A stretch of 64,000 bases of DNA from Burkholderiales bacterium (GTDB lineage Bacteria > Pseudomonadota > Gammaproteobacteria > Burkholderiales > Burkholderiaceae_C), in contig JAECRO010000011.1 in the NCBI GenBank assembly GCA_016000195.1, forward strand, positions 1 through 64,000. The letters run 5' to 3'. Numbering within the stretch: the stretch's first letter is position 1; each line of letters opens with the position of its first letter. The notes under the pieces are model-generated. The model was given only the letters and a program-made list of their open reading frames with translations, was not told where the DNA came from and ran no database searches. Positions 57,495 to 64,000 of the stretch are shown here, one piece after another. Made by a program: the position numbers and the translations under genes.

Positions 57495-57516
57495 CGCCGC
57501 CCGTTGCAGGCGGCGC
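57494..57516 (-). terminator. terminator of the SDR gene
   Basis: GCGCCGCC at 57494-57501 pairs with GGCGGCGC at 57509-57516. On the minus strand it follows the SDR stop and is followed by TGTTTTAC. The stem is strong but the T run is short; on the plus strand T6 follows at 57521. Confidence 0.6.
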
Positions 57517-57524
57517 CGGGTTTT

Positions 57525-58292
57525 TTAACGCGGTGCGAGGCGGATGGCGCCGTCCAGGCGGATCACTTCGCCGTTGAGCATGTCGTTTTCAAAGATGTGC
57601 TTGGCCAGCTTGGAATAGTCCTGCGGCGTGCCCAGACGCGATGGAAAAGGCACGGCGGCGGCCAGCGAGTCCTGCACCTCCTGCGGCATGCCGAACATCA
57701 TGGGCGTGCCGAAAATGCCGGGGGCAATCGTCATGTTGCGGATGCCGTTGCGCGCCAGGTCACGGGCAATCGGCAGCGTCATGCCGACCACGCCGCCCTT
57801 GGAGGCGCTGTAGGCGGCCTGGCCCATCTGGCCGTCGTAGGCCGCCACGGAGGCGGTCGAGATCAGCACGCCGCGCTCGCCGGTGGCTTCGGGTTCGTTT
57901 TTGGCCATGGCTTCGGCGGCCAGGCGAATCATGTTGAAGCTGCCCACCAGGTTGACGGTGATGGTCTTGGTGAAGGTCGCCAGCGTGTGCGCGCCGGTTT
58001 TGCCGATGGTTTTTTCGGCCGGCGCGATGCCGGCGCAGTTGACCAGGCCCATCAGCTTGCCCATGGACACGGCCTTGGCGACCACGGCCTTGCCGTCGGC
58101 TTCCTGGCTCACGTCGCACTTGACGAAAGCGGCAAGGCCTTCGCCCAGCTCCTTGGCGATGGCTTCGCCTTTTTCGGCCTGCATGTCGGCAATCACGACC
58201 TTGCCGCCGTTGGCGACCAGCATGCGCGCCGTGCCTTCACCCAGACCGGATGCGCCGCCGGTGACGATAAATACTTTGCCTGCGATGTCCAT
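57525..58292 (-). CDS. SDR-family 3-hydroxyacyl-CoA dehydrogenase
   Basis: The 255-residue Rossmann enzyme resembles type-2 (HSD17B10-like) 3-hydroxyacyl-CoA dehydrogenases. The NAD motif is [13 protein letters not shown] (about 12-24), NNAG-type motif NCAGI, and the catalytic Ser/Tyr/Lys are in STASVAAY and YSASKGG. C-terminal [14 protein letters not shown] is typical. The start at 58292 ([13 protein letters not shown]) is clear. It would act in beta-oxidation-like pathways. Confidence 0.9.
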   Translation of the reverse strand: MDIAGKVFIVTGGASGLGEGTARMLVANGGKVVIADMQAEKGEAIAKELGEGLAAFVKCDVSQEADGKAVVAKAVSMGKLMGLVNCAGIAPAEKTIGKTGAHTLATFTKTITVNLVGSFNMIRLAAEAMAKNEPEATGERGVLISTASVAAYDGQMGQAAYSASKGGVVGMTLPIARDLARNGIRNMTIAPGIFGTPMMFGMPQEVQDSLAAAVPFPSRLGTPQDYSKLAKHIFENDMLNGEVIRLDGAIRLAPR

Positions 58293-58398
58293 GGAATGTT
58301 CCTTGAAATTGAAAGGTTGAAAAACGGGGGGAAAGCGAGGTAGACAGTGCGGATTGACGTTTACGTCAACGTCAATCCAGCCATCAATTATGGCGCAT

Positions 58399-58430
58399 GA
58401 AAAAGCCCGGCCATCTTTCAATGGTCGGGC
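58399..58430 (-). terminator. terminator of the ferric-iron binding protein gene
   Basis: AGCCCGGCCAT at 58404-58414 pairs with ATGGTCGGGCCT at 58421-58432 (one G-T pair). On the minus strand T5 follows. It lies beyond the fbpA-like stop. Confidence 0.75.
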
Positions 58431-58459
58431 CTTGGGGCAAGTGCAATCGCTTGTTTTGC

Positions 58460-59518
58460 TTATTTGTAGCCCACGCGGTCCAGCATCTGCTGGACTTTGG
58501 TCTGGTTGTAGCCGATGGCGCTGACCGGAATGGTTTCAGCCTTGAAGCTGCCGCCAGTCATCGCCTTCAATGCCGGGTTGTTGAACTTCACGCTGGGCAC
58601 GGCAGGCCATTCGTTGTTGCCGTTGGCAAAATAGTTTTGCGCATCGGGCGTGGCCAGGTATTCCATGAACTTGACCGCATTGGCCGCGTTCCTGGAGTTC
58701 TTGGCGACGGCGGCGCCGGCGATGTTGACGTGCGTGCCCCAGCTTTCCTGGTTCGGGAACACCACGCCGACGCGGTCTGCCACCAGTTTGTCCTCGGGGG
58801 CGTTGGAACGCATGATGCGCGCCAGGTAATACGAGTTGGTCAGCGCCACGCCGCATTCGCCGCTGGCCACGGCCTTGATCTGGTCGGTGTCGCCGCCCTT
58901 GGGGTCGCGCGCCATGTTGGCGACCAGGCCCTTGAGCCATTGCTCGGTCTTGGCTTCGCCCAGGTGCTCGGTCATGGCCGAGAACAGCGACAGGTTGTAG
59001 GGATGCGCGCCCGAACGGGTACACAGCAGCCCCTTGTTTTTCGGATCAGCCAGTTCCTCGTAGCTGTCAACGTCGGCCTTCTTGACCCTTATCTTGTCAT
59101 ACACCACGATGCGGGCGCGGGTTGAAAAACCGAACCAGGTCGTGCCCTCGGCGCTTTCCTTGGCGCGCAGATTGACCGGGATGGCGGCTTCAAGCGCGGG
59201 CGACTTGATCGGCTTGAACAGGCCGTCCAGATCGCCTTTCCAGAGGCGGGCGGCGTCAACGAGCAAAATCACGTCCGCCGGAGACGCTGCGCCTTCGGCC
59301 TTGAGGCGCGCCAGAATGCCCGCATCGTCAGCATCGACCCGGTTCACCTTGATGCCGGTGGCCTTGGTGAAGTTGCTGTACAGCGCCTCGTCGGTCTGGT
59401 AGTGGCGGGCAGAATACAGGTTGACGACCTGTTCCTGGGCGCTTGCGCTACCCGCCGCACCCCACAAAGCGGCAGCAGCAAGGGCAACACAGGTAAATAT
59501 CGGCGCTCTTTTGATCAT
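58460..59518 (-). CDS. ferric-iron ABC transporter binding protein (FbpA/IdiA type)
   Basis: The 352-residue periplasmic protein has a signal peptide ([13 protein letters not shown]). The mature start [20 protein letters not shown] and the paired-tyrosine iron site [12 protein letters not shown] (about 225) are family features. The start at 59518 ([18 protein letters not shown]) gives the signal peptide; upstream in-frame codons fall nearer the Fur-like site. No permease or ATPase lies beside it. Confidence 0.92.
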   Translation of the reverse strand: MIKRAPIFTCVALAAAALWGAAGSASAQEQVVNLYSARHYQTDEALYSNFTKATGIKVNRVDADDAGILARLKAEGAASPADVILLVDAARLWKGDLDGLFKPIKSPALEAAIPVNLRAKESAEGTTWFGFSTRARIVVYDKIRVKKADVDSYEELADPKNKGLLCTRSGAHPYNLSLFSAMTEHLGEAKTEQWLKGLVANMARDPKGGDTDQIKAVASGECGVALTNSYYLARIMRSNAPEDKLVADRVGVVFPNQESWGTHVNIAGAAVAKNSRNAANAVKFMEYLATPDAQNYFANGNNEWPAVPSVKFNNPALKAMTGGSFKAETIPVSAIGYNQTKVQQMLDRVGYK

Positions 59519-59561
59519 GTTGAAAAATCCTGAAGGCTTGAAAGTCAATGAGTTTAATGCA

Positions 59562-59580
59562 AATGCGAATTAGTCGCAAT
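59562..59580 (-). promoter_or_regulatory. Fur-box-like site between the iron-binding protein and patatin genes
   Basis: AATGCGAATTAGTCGCAAT is a near-palindrome (TGCGA-ATTAG-TCGCA) close to Fur sites of the type GATAATGATAATCATTATC in its A/T-n-C/G pattern. It lies 44-62 bases upstream of the iron-binding protein gene, the expected place for iron control. Confidence 0.4.
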
Positions 59581-59646
59581 ATGTTCGGCGCGCAGGGGGT
59601 GTTTGGCCTGCGCCCGGCGGCTGGCTTCTGCGTGGCCTGCAGGCGC

Positions 59647-60558
59647 ATGCCGGGCTGGCTCGCAAAGCTGCTGCTTCCGGCCCTGCTGCTTGCCGGCTGC
59701 ACCTCGACGCCGGTGGTGCCCGTCAAGCCGGTGGCACCGGATGCCATTGCGGCACCGGCCTTCAGGAGGCCGCTGAAAATCGGCCTGGCGCTGGGCGGCG
59801 GCGCGGCACGGGGTTTTGCCCATGTCGGCGTGATTGCGGTGCTCGAAGAAGCCGGGCTCAGGCCGCAACTCGTGGTGGGCACGTCGGCCGGCAGCCTGGT
59901 CGCGGCGATTTACGCCACCGGCAAAACCAGCGCCCAGCTGCAGCAGACCGCACTCGGCATGGAAGAGGTCGCGATGACCGACTGGATGCTGCCGATCATC
60001 GGCAAGGGCGTGTTTCGCGGCGATGCGCTGGGCCGCTATGTGAACCAGCTGGTCGGGGGCCGCCTGATCGAGAACATGACGATTCCGCTGGGCATCGTGG
60101 CCACCGACCTCAACAGCGGCAAGGCGGTGCTGTTTCGCAGCGGCGACACCGGCATGGCGGTGCGGGCGTCCAGCGCTGTGCCGGCGGTTTTCGTGCCGGT
60201 CAAAATCAGCGGACATGAATATGTCGATGGTGGCCTGGTCTCGCCGGTGCCGGTGCGCTTTGCCCGGCAGATGGGCGCCGACATCGTGATCGCGGTGGAC
60301 ATTTCCAGTCCGCCCGAAGGCAACCCGGCGGGCGACACGCTGCAGATCTTGCTGCAGACCTTTGCCATCATGGGCAAAAGCATCAACCAGTACGAGCTCA
60401 AGGAGGCCGACGTGGTGGTGCGGCCTTCGCTCGTGGGCCTGAAGAGCGCCGATTTTTCAGCCCGCAAGCTGGCCATCGACTCGGGACGGGCGGCGATGCT
60501 GGCGGCGCTTCCCGCGCTGAAGGCAAAACTGGCTGCCGGCATGGCGGCGAATCCCTGA
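59647..60558 (+). CDS. patatin-like lipoprotein (RssA type)
   Basis: The start at 59647 gives MPGWLAKLLLPALLLAGC, a lipoprotein signal with lipobox LLAGC; longer in-frame codons overlap the Fur-like site. The patatin serine-hydrolase core has GLALGGGAARGFAHVGV, the nucleophile in VVGTSAGSLVAAI and the Asp in DGGLVSPVPV. RssA-type proteins are putative phospholipases. 303 residues. Confidence 0.88.
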   Translation: MPGWLAKLLLPALLLAGCTSTPVVPVKPVAPDAIAAPAFRRPLKIGLALGGGAARGFAHVGVIAVLEEAGLRPQLVVGTSAGSLVAAIYATGKTSAQLQQTALGMEEVAMTDWMLPIIGKGVFRGDALGRYVNQLVGGRLIENMTIPLGIVATDLNSGKAVLFRSGDTGMAVRASSAVPAVFVPVKISGHEYVDGGLVSPVPVRFARQMGADIVIAVDISSPPEGNPAGDTLQILLQTFAIMGKSINQYELKEADVVVRPSLVGLKSADFSARKLAIDSGRAAMLAALPALKAKLAAGMAANP

Positions 60559-60574
60559 GCCCAGGCGGTGGTTT

Positions 60575-60632
60575 TGCGATTGCTATTGTTTCGATAGCTG
60601 TCGGTGCTTGCTGCGCCTGCGCAAGAGGGTGA
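60575..60632. repeat. dispersed repeat, copy 10
   Basis: GCGATTGCTATTGTTTCGAT then AGCTGTCGGTGC, CTGCGCAAGAGGG. It lies after the patatin gene. Confidence 0.65.
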
Positions 60633-60639
60633 TTCAAGC

Positions 60640-60670
60640 AAAAAAAAAGCCCAGTCGCGAGACTGGGCTT
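60640..60670 (-). terminator. Rho-independent terminator of the phasin gene
   Basis: AAGCCCAGTC at 60647-60656 pairs with GACTGGGCTT at 60661-60670. On the minus strand nine T follow. It lies about 140 bases beyond the phasin stop. No gene is visible in 60671-60810. Confidence 0.8.
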
Positions 60671-60810
60671 GAACGGAACCGCGAAACCTGATGTTTCTGC
60701 AAGGAACCGAGGAGACAACTGGCTGGAAACAGGTCAATTCCGACCCATTTCCTGAAGCAGGCTCCGTGAGCTTTCAAGGTGCGCGGGGCACCGAAAGCCC
60801 ATTGGATAAA

Positions 60811-61353
60811 TTAACGCTTCCTGGCAACGTTCTTGGAGGCGTTGACAGCGGACTCGGACACCGTGTTGAAGTTGGTTTCGGCCATGTCGCCAGCTTGCTT
60901 GACGGCTTTTTGCACCGACTCGAAGGCGGAGTTGGCAGCTGTCATGGCGCTTTTCATGATGGTCACTGCGGTTTCGGAACCGGCAGGTGCATTCTGGGTG
61001 GCGCTTTCAACCAGGTCGGCAAATTTCTTCTGGGCTTCGGCGGTCTGGCCTTCCAGCGTCTTGGTGATTTCAGCGCCGGCGGATTGGGCGATGTCATACA
61101 GGTGGCGGCTGTAAGCGGCGGTCTTTTCAGCCAGGGGCTGGACCATGCTGGCTTGCAGGGCCAGCAGTTCTTGCGCGTCTTTTACGCCCATGATGGCTTG
61201 TGCGTTGTTGGCGGTTTCGGCCAGGGCAGCCTTGGTGGCCTGGACATTCAGCTCGACCAGCTTTTCGACGCCTTCAAAGGCTTTCTGGGTCAGGCCAAAC
61301 AGGGTTTCGATGTTGGCTTTGTGGGAGGCCATGAGTTGTTCAGCGGTCAGCAT
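60811..61353 (-). CDS. phaP: phasin (polyhydroxyalkanoate granule protein)
   Basis: The 180-residue helical protein starts at 61353 ([20 protein letters not shown]) after CTAGGAG. The phasin_2 family segments [20 protein letters not shown] and [20 protein letters not shown] are clear. It coats polyhydroxyalkanoate storage granules. A T/A-rich palindromic region lies upstream. Confidence 0.92.
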   Translation of the reverse strand: MLTAEQLMASHKANIETLFGLTQKAFEGVEKLVELNVQATKAALAETANNAQAIMGVKDAQELLALQASMVQPLAEKTAAYSRHLYDIAQSAGAEITKTLEGQTAEAQKKFADLVESATQNAPAGSETAVTIMKSAMTAANSAFESVQKAVKQAGDMAETNFNTVSESAVNASKNVARKR

Positions 61354-61460
61354 AAGTAATCTCCTAGTATGTAAGTTAACAGTGAGTAGTTGCGCTGCCC
61401 TGAATTGCTGCACTGCAACATGAAAATAATTATAGAAGAAACCCGTGACATTGCAACTAC

Positions 61461-61480
61461 TTTTTGCTGTGTTGCAAAAA
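61461..61480 (-). promoter_or_regulatory. perfect inverted repeat in the phaP-HDAC promoter region
   Basis: TTTTTGC at 61461 and GCAAAAA at 61474 form perfect 7-base arms 6 bases apart, with TGCA-rich DNA around (CTGCACTGCAAC at 61408). It may be a regulator site, perhaps PhaR; that is inference from the phasin neighbour. Confidence 0.35.
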
Positions 61481-61538
61481 GCTAAACACGTTACTCTGAT
61501 TTGGAATTTTTTAACTTTTATTTCAGGATCAATGCCCT

Positions 61539-62495
61539 GTGCAAGCTTTCTACGCCGACAACTTTGTTCTGCCGCTACCCGCCGGGCATCGCTTTCCCAT
61601 GGCCAAGTACAAGCTGCTGCGCGACCGGCTGGCGAGTGAGTTTCCGGCGGTGCGGATGATGCAGGCGCCTGCCGCCAGTGATGGCGAACTGGCGCTGGTG
61701 CATGCGCCTGTCTATATAGAGGCGATCTCGCGCGGCACGCTGCCTGTGCCGGCGCAGCGCGAAATCGGCTTTCCCTGGAGCCCGGGCATGGCCGAGCGCG
61801 CACGCCGCTCGGCCGGGGCCACCGTGGCGGCAGCGCGAAGGGCGCTCGGGCTGCTTCCCGGTTCGCGCCCCGAAGGCATCGCGGCCAACCTGGCGGGCGG
61901 CACGCACCACGCCTATGCCCACAAGGGCGGCGGTTTTTGCGTCTTCAACGATGCGGCGGTGGCCGCCCGGCTGATGCAGGCCGAATGGGCGCGCCTGCAT
62001 CGGCAGGCCAGGGCGCCGCTGCAGGTGGCGGTGATTGACCTGGATGTGCATCAGGGCAACGGCACGGCCAGCATTTTTGCCGGCGACGCCAGCGTGTTCA
62101 CGCTGTCGCTGCACGGCGAAAAGAACTTCCCGTTCCGCAAGGAGGCCAGCGACCTGGATGTCGAATTGCCCGACGGCTGCCTGGACGCGCCCTATCTGCA
62201 GGCGCTGGAGTTGGCCCTGGACGAGCTGGAGCGGCGCTTCGAGCCCGGCCTGGTCTTGTTTCTGGCGGGCGCCGACCCGTTTGCAGGCGACCGGCTGGGG
62301 CGGTTGAGCCTGGGCTTTGACGGGCTGGAAGCGCGCGACCGCCGCGTCTTCGACTGGGCCTGGCAGCGCCGCATTCCGCTGGCTTTTTCGATGGCGGGCG
62401 GCTACGGCGTCAATATCGATGAAACCGTGCAGGTGCAGGTGAACACCTACCGGGTGGCGCTGGAGTATTGGCGCAAGTGGAATCCGGCCCGCTGA
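61539..62495 (+). CDS. histone-deacetylase-family amidohydrolase
   Basis: The 318-residue zinc hydrolase of the HDAC/acetylpolyamine fold has [20 protein letters not shown] (about 116-135) and the zinc Asp/His in [13 protein letters not shown] (about 165-177), plus the second zinc Asp in [12 protein letters not shown] and the active-site Tyr region SMAGGYG. The physiological substrate is unknown; acetylated polyamines or acetoin-related amides are possible. GTG start. Confidence 0.9.
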   Translation: MQAFYADNFVLPLPAGHRFPMAKYKLLRDRLASEFPAVRMMQAPAASDGELALVHAPVYIEAISRGTLPVPAQREIGFPWSPGMAERARRSAGATVAAARRALGLLPGSRPEGIAANLAGGTHHAYAHKGGGFCVFNDAAVAARLMQAEWARLHRQARAPLQVAVIDLDVHQGNGTASIFAGDASVFTLSLHGEKNFPFRKEASDLDVELPDGCLDAPYLQALELALDELERRFEPGLVLFLAGADPFAGDRLGRLSLGFDGLEARDRRVFDWAWQRRIPLAFSMAGGYGVNIDETVQVQVNTYRVALEYWRKWNPAR

Positions 62496-62518
62496 TGCGC
62501 TGGCAAAATAGCGCCCAA

Positions 62519-62755
62519 ATGACCTTGAACCCACGCCCCCAGGCCGAACATCGCCATGCCTACAAAGCTTTTCGCGCCATCGGCACCCGCTGGTCCGACA
62601 ACGACCTGTACGGGCACGTCAACAACGTCGTTTACTGCAGCTGGTTTGACACCGCCGCCAAAGGCCATTTCATCCCTGTTTATGTTGACCGCGCCACGCG
62701 CCGGCCGGCCGCCTTGCCCCCTGAACTACTGTCTGTACTGGAGCTGCTGAAATGA
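62519..62755 (+). pseudogene. acyl-CoA thioesterase (4HBT), internally deleted
   Basis: The N-terminal half (FRAIGTRWSDNDLYGHVNNV, the hotdog Asp and HVNN) joins in frame to what looks like the C-terminal tail (AKGHFIPVYVDRATRRPAAL). Full-length proteins of this family are about 145 residues; this is 78. The middle of the hotdog fold is missing. Its end overlaps the nitroreductase start by 4 bases, so it may still serve as a translated leader. Confidence 0.75.
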
Positions 62756-63525
62756 ACCCAACCAATTCTTCCCATCCTGTCGTGGCGGGCGATTTTGCCC
62801 CTGACGATGCGCCTGCCAGCGCCTGCCTGCCGCCCGTCAACGCGGTGGACCACGCCATCGAAAGCCGCCAGTCGATGCGCGAGTTTTTGCCGACGCCGGT
62901 GCCCCGGGCCACCCTGGTGCATTTGCTGGAGCTTGCCAGCCGCGCCCCGTCGGGCACCAATACCCAGCCATGGAAAGCCTACGTGCTGCAGGGCGCCAGC
63001 CGCGACGCCCTGGTCGAAAAAGTCTGCCAGGCGCATGACGCGCTGCAGGACAACCCGGCGCTGGCTTCCGAATACAAGGACGAATACGACTATTACCCTG
63101 AAAAATGGGTTTCTCCGTATATTGACCGCCGGCGCGAAAACGGCTGGGGCCTGTACGGCCTGCTGGGCATCACCAAGGGCGACAAGGACAGGATGCACCT
63201 GCAGCACCAGCGCAACTTCCGGTTTTTCGATGCGCCGGTCGGCCTGATGTTCACGCTGGACCGGGTGATGGGCCGGGGCTCGCTGCTGGACTATGGCATG
63301 TTCATGGGAAACCTCATGATCGCCGCGCGCGGCCACGGCCTGCACACCTGCCCGCAGGCCGCGTGGAACGGTTTTTCCAAAATCATCATGCCGCACATCG
63401 GCGCGGGCGAGGGCGAAATGCTGGTCTGCGGCATGTCGCTCGGCTATGCCGACGAGTCGGCGCGGGTTAACACCTTTCGCACGCCGCGCGTGAGTGTGAC
63501 GGAGTTCACGACCTGGCTGGATTGA
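62752..63525 (+). CDS. nitroreductase-family FMN oxidoreductase
   Basis: The 257-residue flavoprotein has the FMN phosphate site SRQSMREFLPTPVP (about 38-51), ASRAPSGTNTQPWKAYVL (about 62-79) and GMSLGYADESARVNTFRTPR near the end. The type reduces nitroaromatics or quinones. It overlaps the thioesterase relic by 4 bases. Confidence 0.93.
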   Translation: MNPTNSSHPVVAGDFAPDDAPASACLPPVNAVDHAIESRQSMREFLPTPVPRATLVHLLELASRAPSGTNTQPWKAYVLQGASRDALVEKVCQAHDALQDNPALASEYKDEYDYYPEKWVSPYIDRRRENGWGLYGLLGITKGDKDRMHLQHQRNFRFFDAPVGLMFTLDRVMGRGSLLDYGMFMGNLMIAARGHGLHTCPQAAWNGFSKIIMPHIGAGEGEMLVCGMSLGYADESARVNTFRTPRVSVTEFTTWLD

Positions 63526-63529
63526 GCCA

Positions 63530-63667
63530 GTGACCTTTTCCGTCGTCCAGCTGCTCGACGAGCCCTGCGAAGGCATGGCGCTGCTGGTGGTCGAGCAAAA
63601 TCGTCTGCTGGCGTCGCGCGCGGACCGCTTGCTGTGGCTGGTTGCGGGTAAAGTCAGGAACTCGTGA
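63530..63667 (+). pseudogene. ABC transporter ATPase relic (LivF-like)
   Basis: A GTG-opened frame of 45 residues contains VVQLLDEPCEGMALLVVEQNRLLASRADRL in pieces: LLDEP as in Walker B, then directly LLVVEQN and RADRLLWLVAGKV as in the C-terminal third of LivF-type ATPases. The D-loop and the helix in between are missing in frame. The rest of the gene is absent. Confidence 0.65.
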
Positions 63668-63736
63668 AAATGGCCCTCTTTGGGTGCCGCTCATTCGTTT
63701 TTCAATTTTTCAATCCATCGTAAAAAGGACATTGCC

Positions 63737-64000
63737 ATGACGACAACCACTACTGCCTCGGGACTGCAATACGAAGACACCGTGCTGGGCACCGGCGCCA
63801 TTGCCAAGGCCGGCCAATACGTCAAGGTGCATTACACCGGCTGGCTGTTCAACGACGGTGTGCAGGGCCAGAAATTCGACTCCAGCAAGGACCGCGGCCA
63901 GCCCTTCCAGTTCTCGCTCGGCGCCGGCGAAGTGATTCGCGGCTGGGACGAGGGCGTGCAGGGCATGTCGGTCGGCGGTACGCGCCGCCTAGTCATTCCC
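63737..64000 (+). CDS. FKBP-type peptidyl-prolyl isomerase (5' part)
   Basis: The first 88 residues, after AAAAGGA, read MTTTTTASGLQYEDTVLGTG and continue VKVHYTGWL, FDSSKDRGQPFQFSLGAGEV and GWDEGVQGMSVGGTRRL, the FKBP core. The gene runs off the window. Confidence 0.93.
   Translation, partial: MTTTTTASGLQYEDTVLGTGAIAKAGQYVKVHYTGWLFNDGVQGQKFDSSKDRGQPFQFSLGAGEVIRGWDEGVQGMSVGGTRRLVIP

Noticed and set aside
63506-63694. 62-codon minus-strand ORF near the nitroreductase
   Set aside because: It overlaps the nitroreductase end and the ABC ATPase relic on the other strand and shows no domain or ribosome site.

Overview
The window looks like a chromosome segment of a Burkholderiales bacterium of the family Comamonadaceae, most like Polaromonas. 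This is inferred from the high-GC codon use, gene orders such as alaA-hom-thrC and hydrolase-sbp-cysT-cysW-cysA, a phasin gene, and ten copies of a short dispersed repeat (core GCTAT-n-ATAGCTGCT-GCGC) that I associate with that family. No sequence search was possible. Nearly all genes are housekeeping genes in compact operons, many joined by 4-base ATGA overlaps.

Layout. 0.1-5.3 kb: sulfate uptake (alpha/beta hydrolase, sbp, cysT, cysW, cysA) coupled to dsbB. 5.5-9.0 kb: aromatic/aspartate aminotransferase (minus) divergent from uvrB. 9.2-14.8 kb: the isc iron-sulfur operon (iscR, iscS, iscU, iscA, hscB, hscA, fdx) with an IscR-type site upstream and a terminator-like hairpin between iscA and hscB. 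Then dnaQ, tRNA-Val(CAC), phoH, bcp and an Mth938-like gene. 18.8-25.5 kb: alaA-hom-thrC, then mobB-moeA-moaD-moaE for molybdenum cofactor. 25.7-31.1 kb: clpB behind a possible heat-shock promoter, an AbrB-type antitoxin/Doc toxin pair, cbpA-cbpM and creA. 31.3-36.5 kb: an AraC regulator divergent from an MFS exporter, a large DUF3772-MscS channel and a small acidic protein.

37.1-50.0 kb is a phosphate and polyphosphate block: ppk, sixA, ppx, a periplasmic binding protein, a fasciclin lipoprotein, then pstS-pstC-pstA-pstB-phoU-phoB-phoR. PHO-box-like tandem repeats with 11-base spacing precede ppk and pstS. 50.0-53.5 kb: MATE exporter, GT-C membrane protein and ribosomal protein L31 type B, all minus strand. 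53.6-57.4 kb is the only mobile or accessory segment: a frameshifted IS66 remnant, a 402-base internally deleted IS5-type element with both ends, a hipB-hipA pair whose hipA start codon appears changed to ATA, and an apparently complete IS481-type element. 57.5-64.0 kb: an SDR dehydrogenase, a ferric-iron binding protein with a Fur-like box, a patatin lipoprotein, phasin, a histone-deacetylase-like amidohydrolase, a nitroreductase and the start of an FKBP isomerase.

The most unusual observations are: (1) the dispersed repeat, which lies inside hscB and inside the MATE gene without breaking the frame and supplies the last codons of two other genes; (2) three short relics that read as in-frame internal deletions of a thiamine-diphosphate enzyme, a thioesterase and an ABC ATPase; (3) the altered hipA start; (4) the fasciclin gene sharing a possible PhoB-controlled divergent promoter with pstS. 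I did not find a clearly new multi-gene system.
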